Notes: generated by a model from the letters alone, not told the origin. 64,000 nucleotides of DNA from FEN-33 sp963768775 (GCA_963768775.1 CAVYIY010000008.1:496001-560000); one strand, 5' to 3'. Counted from the first letter of the stretch, positions 17,026-26,870 are shown. Made by a program: numbers and translations.

Positions 17026-17706
17026 CTACTGGTTCTCCGGCAGGATCTCTTCCGTTTCCTCGACGACCTCAGGCAGCTCGGCCTTGCGCAAGTACTCCGC
17101 CGGGATCTCCAGAGTCAGGAAGACCGTGCGGCCGGCGCGCTGGATCACTATACCGTCCTCGATCGCCTTCTTCGCATCAATGGCGAGGATGATCGGTTCT
17201 TCCGTGCGCACCTTGCCGGCGGTCTTGGCGTCGTTGTACGTCTTGGAAAGGTGCACCTGCTTGCGGTCTGATGGCTTCAATCCTGTCTCGAGCAGGATGT
17301 CGCACTCTTCCGGTGTCGTAGGATAATATAGGGTATCGGGGATGTTGTCCGTCGGCAGGTTAAGGTTCAACGGGAGCGAGTGGCCGTAAGTGGCACGGAT
17401 CAAATCGTTGCTCACCTGATAGCGTCCCTTCGGATCGGTCTCGATGATGGCGATGATGTGATGGGGCCTGAGCCAGTGATACCGCTCCCTTTGCCTCTTG
17501 AGGGCGGCGATGAACTCCTTCAGGCTGACGAATCCCTGTTCGTCCATCTGTAGCTCGAACTTCTCTGGGAAGTGCCTAAGGGCGCCTGCCATGGTGCGGC
17601 CGATCTGTTCCAGTTCCTGCTCGTTCATGAGGAAGCGTCCAGGCTCGCCGCAGATAGGGCAAGTTTCGCCTCTGAAATAACCGTGGTCGGCGCACTCTCG
17701 CAGCAT
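17026..17706 (-). CDS. kptA: RNA 2'-phosphotransferase with N-terminal zinc ribbon
   Basis: Tpt1/KptA removes the 2'-phosphate left at an RNA splice junction, passing it to NAD+. Residues 5-22 form a zinc ribbon (CADHG, CPICG) common in archaeal KptA. The catalytic core follows: RYHWLRPHHI, RATYGHSLPL (the RxxxGHS NAD site), and LETGLKPSDRKQVHLS. It has 226 residues, slightly longer than bacterial KptA because of the ribbon and an acidic tail. A TATA-like GGTTTTTAAG lies about 30 bases upstream of the ATG. Confidence 0.9.
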   Translation of the reverse strand: MLRECADHGYFRGETCPICGEPGRFLMNEQELEQIGRTMAGALRHFPEKFELQMDEQGFVSLKEFIAALKRQRERYHWLRPHHIIAIIETDPKGRYQVSNDLIRATYGHSLPLNLNLPTDNIPDTLYYPTTPEECDILLETGLKPSDRKQVHLSKTYNDAKTAGKVRTEEPIILAIDAKKAIEDGIVIQRAGRTVFLTLEIPAEYLRKAELPEVVEETEEILPENQ

Positions 17707-17754
17707 TCGCCGGGAAATAAGTGGGGTGCTTAAAAACCCTTTGTCTAATGGAAA

Positions 17755-19033
17755 TCAGACCGTAAAAGTTTCGTTTACTGGCTTACTCAGCAGCTTTATT
17801 TTCAGTCCTTCCATTAGGCTGGCAAACTCCATTGTACCCATCTTCCCATTTAGGTACTGGTCCACCAGTGCATGGGCTTCGGGATTTCTGTCCTCCACCT
17901 CTATCTTCGGAGATAGCACAGCGGCCAGCGGCCCATTCGGGAAGGCACTCCTTTGAGCCTTCAGGATTTCCTCCAGCCCCTCATTGTCGTAGTAAGCGCC
18001 CATCGAAGACTTGTAGCTCGTCGCATCATGGCCCTGCATGTATGCTCTGGCATTATCATTGATGCCAGTCTTCCTGCACTGAGTGGCTACCCAGTGTCTT
18101 AAGGCATTGGGCGTCAGCTTCGGCAGCCATACTTCTTCTGCAGCTTATTCCAGTACTTCTCATACTGACGTGTTTTCATCCTCTTGGCAGGACTGAGTTT
18201 TCCTGATGCCACAGTGCTTCTATGGGAAAGTATCCAGTCTTTGCTGTCAGGGTTCGGATGGATATGTCGCCATTCTTCAAGCACCTTAGCGACATCTGGA
18301 GGTAGCCAGACCAGAACAGGGGCATAGGTTTTGAATACCCTATCCTTCCCACTGGCATAGATGGCATATGGATGACCTTCCTGATCATATTTCACATTTG
18401 ACCACCTTACACCAGTGGAATGGCTGGGCCTCCAGCCGAATTGGGCGATAAGAGCCAGATGAGCTTGAGATAGACATCCATCTTCCTACTCATGACTTCG
18501 GCCCACTCTTTAATGATGGAATCAGGGAGAGTGAACCTTCTCTCGGTCTTTGGGAGCTTCCCGAAGTCGTTTTTCAGGTCCAATGGCCATGGAAGCCCGA
18601 TTCCCTTCTCCCACACCAAGCATAGAGCCGCATTGGTCATTGCCACTGATGGCCTTGTGATGTGGTTATTCAGATGATCCAGTATCAGCTCTTTTCCTTT
18701 CGGGCTAGCCAGCTGCCGTCTGGAATACTTCTCCAACCTTTCCTCATAGAAGAGCCGCCTGAAGTTGGTCTTATACTGGTTCTGCACATTCTTTTTGTAC
18801 CTATTCTGAGTCTGCTGGGTGAATCGCTCTTCTATCTCCTCCAGGTTCATCGACGCATCTTCTTTGATGATGCTGATGGTCTGAAGGGATTGAGCTTCCT
18901 CTTTGCCCGTCCCAAGAGGGATATCCTCACCGTTGAGGTCTTGGGATTCATTTACTTCGTGTCCTGGTCGTAAGTGGTTCCTTTCCTCACGACCAGTGGA
19001 CGTATTTGTTCGGGGTATGATAAGGCCGCCCAC
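17755..19033 (-). pseudogene. Tyrosine recombinase (integrase), frameshifted twice
   Basis: Remnant of a phage-type integrase read in three frames. Upstream part: an N-terminal helical core-binding domain; the family-like part begins at the ATG at 18850. After a one-base loss near 18455 the frame continues as LALIAQFGWRPSHSTGVRW (first catalytic Arg region). After a second loss near 18118 it continues as LTPNALRHW (second Arg), YMQGHD (His) and MGAYYDNEG (nucleophile Tyr). All catalytic pieces can be read, so only point indels separate it from a functional gene. No tRNA attachment site was found nearby. It marks the left part of an AT-richer accessory region. Confidence 0.75.
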
Positions 19034-19251
19034 TCATCGGAAGGTCCTGAAGCCCCACACATGGCCTCAAGAGGGAGGTTGGTTGGACTCGTTCCATCTT
19101 TCCTGCCGATTCTCGGACTCTGGCATGGCAAAGGCGCTGTTTCACCAATTGGTGCTTTATCCTCAACTGCGCCTTGATCCGACGAAGTCTCAAACCTTTG
19201 GATGGAAGCCGCAGGTTTCCCTTCTTTTGGATTTCTACTGCTGGCAGCCAT
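18952..19251 (-). CDS. Hypothetical hydrophilic protein upstream of the integrase
   Basis: A 99-residue polar frame rich in Ser, Pro and Glu, with a G-rich stretch upstream of the ATG at 19251. It overlaps the 5' end of the integrase frame. No family is recognised and it may be a chance frame or part of a decayed element gene. Confidence 0.25.
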   Translation of the reverse strand: MAASSRNPKEGKPAASIQRFETSSDQGAVEDKAPIGETAPLPCQSPRIGRKDGTSPTNLPLEAMCGASGPSDEWAALSYPEQIRPLVVRKGTTYDQDTK

Positions 19252-19753
19252 ACCCGGGGCTCATTCACCCCCGAGCTGCTCATGCGAATGGTCGATATTT
19301 TCCCGCGGAGATTCGCTCTGTTCGCCATTGTCCGATCCCTCGATCCCTTGTCCCTGGCCTTCCATATGTCCCAGGCCATTGCGTGGTTGTTCTTGGATTC
19401 GACATATTTTCCTGTCATCTCCGAGGACGAAGGAAGGCATCAGGCCATTCTTGATTGCATTTTCATTGTCTTGTCCTCCATCTATTATAGGCCTTGAACT
19501 TCAAATTGGGCAAGGGCACGAGCTTCCTCATTAAATCTTCCGAGGCTTGGAGATGGTGCCGAAAGTGCGAAAACAATCAGCGAACTCACCCAGTGCGCAC
19601 TGACTTTGGTCAATCTGCTTCTAAGTACTGATGTGGTGCAAATGTATTCCTTGGAGCTTGCATCGACATGTGGTTCGTCTTGACTTTATCTCCGTCCAGT
19701 GATCTATTTCACTGCCAATTTATGTTTCTTTGGCGGTGGTGATGGTGTCTTCT
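19252..19753. other. Region without a supported gene
   Basis: Several short overlapping frames occur on both strands, including a minus-strand frame that starts near 19418 and another in a different frame ending near 19266. None has recognisable similarity; they may be decayed remnants of the integrase-bearing element. No RNA gene or repeat was noted. Confidence 0.3.
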
Positions 19754-20494
19754 TTAAACGTTTAGGAGGCCAGTGACTATGAAAATGAGTAAAAATCCCA
19801 GCAAACTCATGATTAGAGTCATAATTGACTGACTTCGCTCATGTGCTTCCGGCAGAAGGTCGCTCGCACCAAGGTAAAGGAATCCACCAGCGAAGAAGGG
19901 CAATAAAAGGATAAGGACGTTCTCGGAGAAGACGAAGAATAAAGTAGTCACAACACCGAGAATTGGTGCTGTGGCATCAAGCAGGAGCATTTTCAGCGAA
20001 TCTCGCGACTTTATACCACATCTTTGCATTAATGTGACAGTGTTTAGACCATCGGAGAAATCATGAAAAACGACCGCAGCGGCGACGATCAGACCAACCT
20101 GGGTTCCGAACTGGAATCCGACCCCGATGGCGAATCCATCTAAATAGGAATGGATGGACAGTTCTCCGGCAGCGACCCATCCACCGAGCTGGTGACGCTT
20201 GTTGGGGCACTCGTTCTCCTCCTCGTGAGGGTGAACAAAAATATAGCGTTCTAGGACGAGAAGGGTGATGAAGCCGATCGCTACAACATACATCACCTGG
20301 ATTACAGGCACGTTCTGTTGAAAGGCAAGTTTCAAGGATTCCGGCAGAAGATCGAACAATGGAACAGCGATCAGCACTCCGGCCGCAAAGGCCGTGATTA
20401 CATGATAACGTTCCAAATAGCGAAGGGCGAAGAGGCCCCCACCCATGGTGCTGAAGAATGTGATGAAGGTCACGAAAAGGGGTGTTAAATCCAC
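19754..20494 (-). CDS. ZIP family metal transporter
   Basis: A 246-residue protein with about eight transmembrane helices that imports Zn2+ or another divalent metal. TM4 carries HSYLDGFAIG and TM5 HDFSDGLNTV, the paired metal-binding motifs of ZIP proteins. A short His/Glu-rich loop (HPHEEENEC) sits on the cytoplasmic side. The GTG start at 20494 lies about 26 bases from CTTTAAATG on the minus strand, which fits a leaderless transcript. A NikR-like regulator is divergent and probably controls it. Confidence 0.88.
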   Translation of the reverse strand: MDLTPLFVTFITFFSTMGGGLFALRYLERYHVITAFAAGVLIAVPLFDLLPESLKLAFQQNVPVIQVMYVVAIGFITLLVLERYIFVHPHEEENECPNKRHQLGGWVAAGELSIHSYLDGFAIGVGFQFGTQVGLIVAAAVVFHDFSDGLNTVTLMQRCGIKSRDSLKMLLLDATAPILGVVTTLFFVFSENVLILLLPFFAGGFLYLGASDLLPEAHERSQSIMTLIMSLLGFLLIFIVTGLLNV

Positions 20495-20588
20495 AATGCT
20501 TTATTATTATTAACATTTAAAGAGATTTCTATTAACAATTTAAGAATCACTCATATAATAGCTATTAACTAGATTCGGCGAGGCGAGC

Positions 20589-20917
20589 ATGACTGTCATT
20601 AGTGTTTCCTTAACCGAGAAGAACCTGGAAGATTTAGATAAATTGCAAAAGATACTTGGGCTGACGGGAATAAGCGAGTCCATCCAGGTATGTCTGAAAT
20701 CGGCGAAGCGGGGATACGTGAAAGAGAGAACCTTAAAGGGGATCTGGAAGGAATTCTCATTGTCGTAAATGAATTCGATAATGGTCGTGGGTTAGATGAA
20801 ATTCGTCATCAGTATCAAGGAAACATAACGACACGAGTTCATTCTCATATGAATACAGGAAAGTGCCTTGATCTATTTCTTGTCGGTGGTGATGCTTTGG
20901 TAATCTCGGAAATATAA
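20589..20917 (+). pseudogene. NikR/CopG-type metal-responsive regulator, frameshifted
   Basis: The first frame (ATG at 20589) gives a ribbon-helix-helix DNA-binding domain, VISVSLTEKNLEDLDKLQ. The second frame gives the NikR metal-binding domain, with VHSHMNTGKCLDLFLVGG matching the HxH...C site. A single missing base near 20716 separates the two; restoring it gives a protein of about 110 residues. With the indel, only the 59-residue DNA-binding half is made. NikR proteins repress nickel or other metal uptake genes; the divergent ZIP gene 95 bases away is the likely target. Real decay and assembly error are both possible. Confidence 0.75.
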
Positions 20918-21058
20918 CTGACTTCCAGAAGGACGAATCTCTTGAGTACATCAAGTTCGTTCATTCGTAGGAAGACGCTCTTGGGTCACGATGAATCACT
21001 TCTTTTATTGTCACTCATTCGATAACGTTATCTAGAATAGCTGTATTGCTGGAAACGC

Positions 21059-21595
21059 ATGGTATTGGGTGAGAGTCCAGCACAAAGATGCAAGATAACA
21101 TTGCTAATCATTTTCTCAATTTGGCTCGCTGTGGTCATAATAGCCCCCTACACAATTACATCCAACTCCGTCAACAACCTATCTGGTAAGGTAAGCCAAA
21201 TTGACAATTGGAAAGCAATCGAAAAGATGAACCCTTTCGCTGGTGCCATCTATTTCTTGGGCGACATGTTTTGCACAGAAATATCCGATCACTCCTTTTA
21301 CCTGAACGGTAACCAGATGCCATTTTGTGCTAGATGCACCAGCATCTTCGCTGGCCTTGTTATGGGATTGCTGATTGCCGTCATCTTTGATCCCAAGGTA
21401 AATCTTCTCTTGATAGGCCTAGCCTTATTACCAATTGCAATCGACGGAGGGTTACAGTTGGTGACCTCTTACCAATCCACGAACCCGCTGAGAGTTGCCA
21501 CTGGGTTGCTGGCGGGGGTGGCGATTTCCCTTTATTTCTCCAATATAGCAAATATCATGCTAGCACCGAAAAGTGTCGAAAAGACGAACTCTTAG
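21059..21595 (+). CDS. DUF2085 family membrane protein
   Basis: A 178-residue protein with four hydrophobic segments. The central FCTEISDHSFYLNGNQ followed by MPFCARCTSIFAG is the DUF2085 signature, with cysteines on one membrane face that may bind metal. The function is unknown. It stands alone, between the NikR-like gene and the broken methyltransferase gene. Confidence 0.75.
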   Translation: MVLGESPAQRCKITLLIIFSIWLAVVIIAPYTITSNSVNNLSGKVSQIDNWKAIEKMNPFAGAIYFLGDMFCTEISDHSFYLNGNQMPFCARCTSIFAGLVMGLLIAVIFDPKVNLLLIGLALLPIAIDGGLQLVTSYQSTNPLRVATGLLAGVAISLYFSNIANIMLAPKSVEKTNS

Positions 21596-21723
21596 ATGGA
21601 ACAATGGCATCGGATCATCAGTTGAAATGCGCGGTGACACGAAATGAACGTGGTCGCCAAAAAGGGGGTAATATTGATTCAATGCAACCCTTTGTGAAAA
21701 ATTCACGCCCCTAAGTCCTTAAC

Positions 21724-21840
21724 CGTTACGATATAACGATAATTTCCTCTAATTTCTAAAAGGAAATAAGAAAGGAAGATTGCGGACGCTTCGGACGAAT
21801 TCTCTACGCACTGGTTCAAAATCGAAAAAATAGTACTAGA
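21724..21840. repeat. Intergenic repeat, copy 1
   Basis: Contains ACGATATAACGATAATTTC (from 21728), matched in reverse near 47950-47968, and AAGAAAGGAAGATTGCGGAC followed by TCGGACGAAT (21769-21800), matched at 26794-26826, with weaker similarity continuing about 40 bases. It is AT-rich and lies just downstream of the broken methyltransferase gene. It may be a remnant of a small mobile or duplicated unit. Confidence 0.45.
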
Positions 21841-21859
21841 AGGTTTCAACCCTCTCTGA

Positions 21860-23265
21860 TCATGCTGCATGCTGCCTTCTTTCCTCCATCTTTGCCTTCC
21901 TCTCTGCGAGACGCTGCTCGGAGAGGTAATACTTACCATTGATTTCAACGAAGATGCCCGACTGTCCCAGCCGCTTTTTCATTCCCTCTTCGAACCTAGG
22001 CGGAAGTCCCAGATCCTTAGCAGTCATCGCCGTTTCGGCAGACAAGGCCCTTTTAGCTTTGAACAATTGAACTAGCTCCTTGATTCTTTCCCTTATCTCT
22101 TCCCTCTTCGCCTTTCCCTCGGCTAGACGCTGCTCGGAGAGATAGTATTTGCCATCGACCTCGACGAAGATGCCTGTGCTGCCTAATCTATGACGCATTC
22201 CCTCTTCGAATCGAGGAGGGAGCCCCAAATCTATGGCTGTCATCGCTGTCTCAGGAGACAAAGCCCCCTTGGCTTTGAATATCCCAATGAGTTCCTTCAG
22301 CTTCGCCCATACTTCTTGCTTCTCGCCTTCCATCCGCTTCACCTTCATTTTGGAAATGTGAATGATCCATATATTACTGGTGGGACCAATGAACCCGAAT
22401 TCACGTGGCAGAGGTTCGACGAAGATTTTATCGACTTTGAAGCCTCCATTTTCAAGAACGGTCAACATTCCTTCGACTCGTTCCGGCGAGGCCAATTTTG
22501 GATGCATCTCGATAAAGAGCGTCAGGTCATCGCCATTAGAAATTGTGTCCTTAGCCCCATCAATGACCTGACATCCCCAACCTTCTAAGTCTATCCTGAC
22601 TATGCTTGGCCTTTATTTTATATTGGTCTGGATAAATGAATCGAGAGTCATCGTCTTCGTTTCAGCTTCCTCGATGATCTCACTTTGATCATGTTTCACG
22701 AATGAGGAAAGGTTGGATGCCTTGTACACGTATAGGAAATTATTATCCTCGGATTCACCGAGAGCCATTGTGAAGGGAAAGACATTCTTAACGCCATTCA
22801 GCTTAACATTATCGCACAGCGTTTGCATGCTTCGCTTAACAGGCTCGATGACATATATCTTGCCGACCTTCGCCGCAAACGACTCCAGAATTACATAATG
22901 GCCAATGTTGGCTCCTATATCAATGATGATATCATTGTCTCTTATTAACGAGCCAATATATTCTGTCGAGATTGGTTCCCTGGTCTTATGAATCCACAAA
23001 TCCCTCACAATGCCGTTCCCACTAATTGGCAAGATCATCTTGTAATTATTGACCACGTGCCAGTCTTCTCGGCGCCACTTCCCCTTAACCTAACAAAACG
23101 CCATCTGATGCCTTTAAGAATATTAAGAGCGATGATAAACAGATAATAGAAAATAATCCCCACAAACACTTTCGCCTTTCTTGATTTCAATGAAACAACT
23201 AGTTCATCAATGACATCTCGGTAGCGTTTCTTCAACACCCTTTTCTTCATTAGTGAAATCAACAT
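21860..23265 (-). pseudogene. FkbM-type methyltransferase with C-terminal tandem repeat domain, interrupted
   Basis: Three pieces line up. 23265-23035 gives a basic start with one membrane helix. 23056-22613 gives the SAM-binding half, with DIIIDIGANIGHYVILES. 22612-21860, in the same frame, continues with SIVRIDLEGWGCQVIDGA, the C-terminal FkbM motif. An in-frame TAA at 22613-22615 and a frame change near 23075 break the gene. The end carries two copies of a 72-residue repeat (22303-22103 and 22087-21887), each with ETAMTAxDLGLPPRFEEGM and GKYYLSEQRLAE, resembling a winged-helix unit. FkbM enzymes O-methylate sugars or lipids. The final piece could be expressed alone from the ATG at 22507. 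Confidence 0.7.
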
Positions 23266-23507
23266 CCTACTGGGCGCTGAATAATGCTTGTTCTTAAAGA
23301 ATCATTCGGGATGATTCATGCATAATCGCTTTGATCTGAGAGAATATGCCTTACACTCCGAGGAGCTAAAAGAAAAATAGAAGAAAGGGTTACAACTCAT
23401 CTGTCAAGGCTAGAACCTCACGCGTCTATACGGATAACTTGACTATTTCACCCAATTTGTAATCCTATACCAGCGAATGCCAATTCTTGCGACATATTTA
23501 GGGAGGA

Positions 23508-23530
23508 TTTATATATAAGTAGACGTCTAC
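23508..23530 (+). promoter_or_regulatory. TATA box and PadR operator palindrome
   Basis: TTTATATATAAG (TATA box, 23508-23519) is followed at once by the perfect 12-bp palindrome GTAGACGTCTAC (23519-23530), which covers the expected start of transcription. This is the position expected for self-repression by the PadR protein encoded from 23572. Confidence 0.7.
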
Positions 23531-23571
23531 CGGCGATAATTAAGCGTTTGATAATGAAGCGAGGTTAGGAT

Positions 23572-24108
23572 TTGTTCGGAAAAGGTCAATGCTATGATGG
23601 GAATCATATCAGTCTGTCCCAATTCATGATGCTGGTGATACTCAGACGGAAGCCCATGTACGGCTATGAGGTAATAAAGAACCTGAGAGCGGAGTTCAAG
23701 GGGCTCTGGGTACCGCAAACTGGGTCGATATATCCAGCCCTCAAGAGACTGAACGAGCACGGAATGATCAGTAGCGAGTTCAGGGACGACAAGGAGTACT
23801 ATTCCCTGACAAAGGAAGGGTCTGCCTGGGTCCAAGAGCGCTTGAATTCTATGTCTATCGAGATTCTTTTCATGGCCCGCTATTTCGACCTAATCAATAA
23901 GGCAGCAATGGACGCGAATGGTGGAAAGGAGAGAGCCCCGAATACAAGTCATGATCTACCAATCGGCCTCAGGTTCATAGTGGGAGAGGAGATGAAACCG
24001 AAGGAGCGTCTGGAATATCTCCGCAATGTCAGGGATATGCTTTGCAAAAGCCTGGAGAACGTCGATATGGGAATAGCTGAGTTAGAAAAGAAGAATATGG
24101 AGGAGTGA
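23572..24108 (+). CDS. PadR family transcriptional regulator
   Basis: A 178-residue repressor-type protein. The winged-helix domain has the PadR hallmarks KPMYGYEVIKNL and TGSIYPALKRLNEHGMI (residues about 23-65), and the C-terminal half is helical for dimerisation. The start is TTG at 23572 behind GAGGT. It leads an operon with an ABC exporter (1-base gap to the ATPase), the standard arrangement for a drug- or lipid-responsive repressor. The palindrome at 23519 is its probable binding site. Confidence 0.9.
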   Translation: MFGKGQCYDGNHISLSQFMMLVILRRKPMYGYEVIKNLRAEFKGLWVPQTGSIYPALKRLNEHGMISSEFRDDKEYYSLTKEGSAWVQERLNSMSIEILFMARYFDLINKAAMDANGGKERAPNTSHDLPIGLRFIVGEEMKPKERLEYLRNVRDMLCKSLENVDMGIAELEKKNMEE

Positions 24109-24109
24109 A

Positions 24110-25117
24110 ATGGCAGCGATAGTTGAAGTGAAGGACCTGGTCAAGGTTTTCGACAAGACCATCCGAGCGGTGGATGGCATCAACTTCGAGGTCCAGGAGG
24201 GCGAAATCTTCGGGTTCCTCGGCCCGAACGGTGCGGGCAAGAGCACCACCATAAATATGCTGGTGACCTTGCTCAAACCGTCCAGTGGGACCGCCCTGAT
24301 AATGGGCCATGATGTGGCGAAAGAGCCCGATAAGATCCGTCATATCATCGGTCTGGTACCTCAGGACCTGACGGTGGACGATGACCTCTCCGGACGGGAG
24401 AATATGATTCTACAGTCCGATTTGTACAACGTCCCGAGAAAAGAGGCGAAAGAAAGGATAGACAATCTGCTCGGTCTCGTCAAGCTTGACGATGCGGCTG
24501 ACCGCATGGTGAAAACCTATTCAGGCGGCATGAGGAAAAGGCTCGAATTGGCTGAGGGGCTGATCCACAGGCCAAGAATCCTCTTCCTCGACGAACCTAC
24601 CCTCGGTCTTGACATTCAGACCAGAGCGATCATGTGGACGCACATCAGGGAGCTGAAGGAGAAGAATGACATGACGGTCTTCATGACCACCCACTATCTT
24701 GAGGAGGCCGACTCCCTTTGCGATCGCATCGGCATTATCGACCACGGTAGGATAATGGCTCTGGACAAACCATCTTCGTTAAAAAATTCAATCGGAGGGG
24801 ATGTCCTGCAGATAAGCATCGATGGAGAAAAGGACTTCACACCCATCCTCAGCGCAGTTACGAATGTGGTAGAAGTGAAAAAGGAGGGCAGCGAGTACCG
24901 GGTCAAAGTGCTGAAAGGAGAGAGGGAAATGTCCCACGTGCTCAAGTCCATCAGTGACAATGGCGGAGAGGTCAGCAGCGTCAGTCTGCAACGCCCCAAC
25001 TTGGACCAGGTTTTCCTGGAATATACCGGCAAGTCCCTTAGGGACGCGGAGCAGTCGGGCTCCATGGATCGTGCCGCGCGCATGGCTCAGGCTCGGCAGA
25101 GCCGAAGGAGGCAGTAA
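24110..25117 (+). CDS. ABC exporter ATP-binding protein (DrrA/CcmA-like)
   Basis: Energises the permease encoded next. The 335 residues include Walker A GPNGAGKST at 38-46, signature YSGGMRKRLE, Walker B ILFLDEPTLGLD and the switch histidine in MTTHYLEEAD. The C-terminal about 100 residues form the extra domain usual in DrrA-type proteins. The start follows GGAGG. With PadR and a single permease it forms a likely drug or toxic-compound efflux system. Confidence 0.92.
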   Translation: MAAIVEVKDLVKVFDKTIRAVDGINFEVQEGEIFGFLGPNGAGKSTTINMLVTLLKPSSGTALIMGHDVAKEPDKIRHIIGLVPQDLTVDDDLSGRENMILQSDLYNVPRKEAKERIDNLLGLVKLDDAADRMVKTYSGGMRKRLELAEGLIHRPRILFLDEPTLGLDIQTRAIMWTHIRELKEKNDMTVFMTTHYLEEADSLCDRIGIIDHGRIMALDKPSSLKNSIGGDVLQISIDGEKDFTPILSAVTNVVEVKKEGSEYRVKVLKGEREMSHVLKSISDNGGEVSSVSLQRPNLDQVFLEYTGKSLRDAEQSGSMDRAARMAQARQSRRRQ

Positions 25118-25118
25118 C

Positions 25119-25937
25119 GTGATCCGCGAGACTTATGCCCTGACGGTCAGGGAACTCAAGCACTGGTATCGGATCAAGATCCAGATATTCATGACTCTGG
25201 TCCAGCCCATCATTTGGCTTGGGCTGTTCGGGCAGGCATTCAACCTTAGCGCCCTGATCCCTCCGGCTTTGGTACCCTCATATTTTGCTGGAGCTCCTAA
25301 CTACTTCTCGTTCCTGGCGGTCGGAATGCTGGCTGTGATCACGCTCTTCACATGCATGTTCGGAGGCATGTCCCTGATATGGGATCGCAGGTTCGGTTTC
25401 CTGACCAAGCTCAGGGTCGCACCGATTCCTCGGGGATCGGTTCCGGTGTCTAGGATAATATCCACGATGCTTCGTGCTGTCTTCCAGGGAATCGTAGTTC
25501 TCCTGATCGCATTGGCATTTGGTTTCGTCTCCGGACTGACTGGACTGACAGTAGCATCGTCTTTCAATGGACTGGACCTAATCGGACTGCTCGTCACGAT
25601 GATACTCTTGGCCCTTGGTTTCGCGGGCGTCTTTATCTCGATTGGCTTATTGATTGAGAATCAGGAGACAATGTTCGCGGTGGTCAACGTGCTGAACTTG
25701 CCGGTCATGTTCGCATCGGCGGCCATGTTCCCGCTTAACTTTATGCCAAATTGGTTGCAGGACGTAGCGAGATACAACCCCTTGACCTGGGCCGTGGACG
25801 CTGCAAGGGTGTTCGTATTCCACAACCCCAACCCCCTCGCTCCGGTGTGGTTGAACATGACGGCTTTGGCCCTGTTCGCACTTGCGATGGTCGGCTTAAG
25901 CATATTTGCGGCCAGGAAGAAATTGAGCGCCACTTAG
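25119..25937 (+). CDS. ABC-2 type permease (DrrB-like)
   Basis: A 272-residue membrane protein with six hydrophobic segments, starting with VIRETYALTVRELKHWYRIK. The start is GTG at 25119, which has GGAGG eight bases upstream and lies one base after the ATPase stop; the same frame extends further upstream but only inside the ATPase gene. It contains the ABC-2 motif region MFPLNFMPNWLQDVARYNPL near residue 210. It partners the ATPase at 24110. Confidence 0.9.
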   Translation: MIRETYALTVRELKHWYRIKIQIFMTLVQPIIWLGLFGQAFNLSALIPPALVPSYFAGAPNYFSFLAVGMLAVITLFTCMFGGMSLIWDRRFGFLTKLRVAPIPRGSVPVSRIISTMLRAVFQGIVVLLIALAFGFVSGLTGLTVASSFNGLDLIGLLVTMILLALGFAGVFISIGLLIENQETMFAVVNVLNLPVMFASAAMFPLNFMPNWLQDVARYNPLTWAVDAARVFVFHNPNPLAPVWLNMTALALFALAMVGLSIFAARKKLSAT

Positions 25938-26042
25938 GAAAATGTCCAAAGAGGGCGGGAAGAGGTTCCCCGACCCTCCTTTTCTACATTTTTATGATAT
26001 TGCACAGCTTGAGTGCACGGGTTCAGGTTGATTGCCGATGAC

Positions 26043-26745
26043 TCACTCGACGTGAGTTAAGAACTGTGATACGGCATCAGAAAACGGTTTGAATGCCCAG
26101 AAGAAGAACGCGTGGTCTCCATCAAACATAGTTATCTTTGAGCCTCCCATCCTAGCGTGCAGCTCTTCGGCCATTAAGGAGGGAACGAGCTTGTCTTGCC
26201 TGCCGTGCAAGATGAGAGTCGGCACATGTATCTCACCTAGTCTGGAGCTACAGTCATGGTGTTGCGACGCTCCCAGCTGTCGAACAAAGGTCGTAGTACG
26301 GTTGAGGCTCTTTCCAAGCAGTCTAACGCTCTTTAGTCTTTTGACGAGCTTGAACCGAAGCGGAAAGGTTTTGCTCCTCGGCCTAGCGGTGGTCGAGACC
26401 GTGACAAGGCCTCTTACGATCTCTGGGTGCTGCAAGGCCAGCGCCATAGCGATGCGCCTGCCCCTAGAGAAAACCCAATACATAGGCCCTTTCGATGCCA
26501 ACCCCTTTCATGAGCGCTGTGGTGTCTTCTGCCATCATCTCGATTGTATATGGGGTACCAGGTTTGTCTGTGCACCCCACTCCACGATTGTCAAACGCCA
26601 ACACCTTGAACTTCGGGGAAAACTTGTCGACGATCCGCGCATAGACAGTCAGATCAGTCCCCAACCCTGCTATGAGTGCGAGGGGTTCGCCCTCGCCTTG
26701 CACCTCATAATTGATAGTTATGTCATTGACTCTGATTGTGAACAT
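26043..26745 (-). pseudogene. Alpha/beta hydrolase, frameshifted
   Basis: The N-terminal frame (from ATG 26745) reads NYEVQGEGEPLALIAGLGTD and FDNRGVGCTDKPG, as in esterase/haloperoxidase-type hydrolases. Near 26470-26473 a run of four A's (T's on the coding strand) has one extra base, and the downstream frame continues with the nucleophile elbow GFSRG, then LILHGRQDKLVPS (acid) and FDGDHAFFFW (His). Corrected, it is about 233 residues with a complete Ser-Asp-His triad. The indel is in a short homopolymer, so an assembly error is quite possible. A minus-strand TATA-like ATTTATTATTTC lies near 26775. Confidence 0.8.
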
Positions 26746-26793
26746 GGAAAGGCATCACATGATCATGGTCGAAATAATAAATGCGTAACATCA

Positions 26794-26870
26794 AGAAAAG
26801 GTAAATTGCGGACCCATCGGACGAATCGGACCGGTGATTTCTGGTTGAAGATAAGAAAAATAAGAAAAGT
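26794..26870. repeat. Intergenic repeat, copy 2
   Basis: Imperfect copy of 21769-21840: AAATTGCGGACCCATCGGAC, then CTGGTTGAAGATAAG and AAAAATAAGAAAAG. It lies between the broken hydrolase and the ABC permease gene. No gene of its own is seen in this 286-base gap. Confidence 0.45.

Noticed and set aside
23299..23317. Hairpin GAATCAT-TCGGG-ATGATTC
   Set aside because: A seven-pair stem without a T-run or conserved position; such stems are expected by chance in AT-rich DNA.
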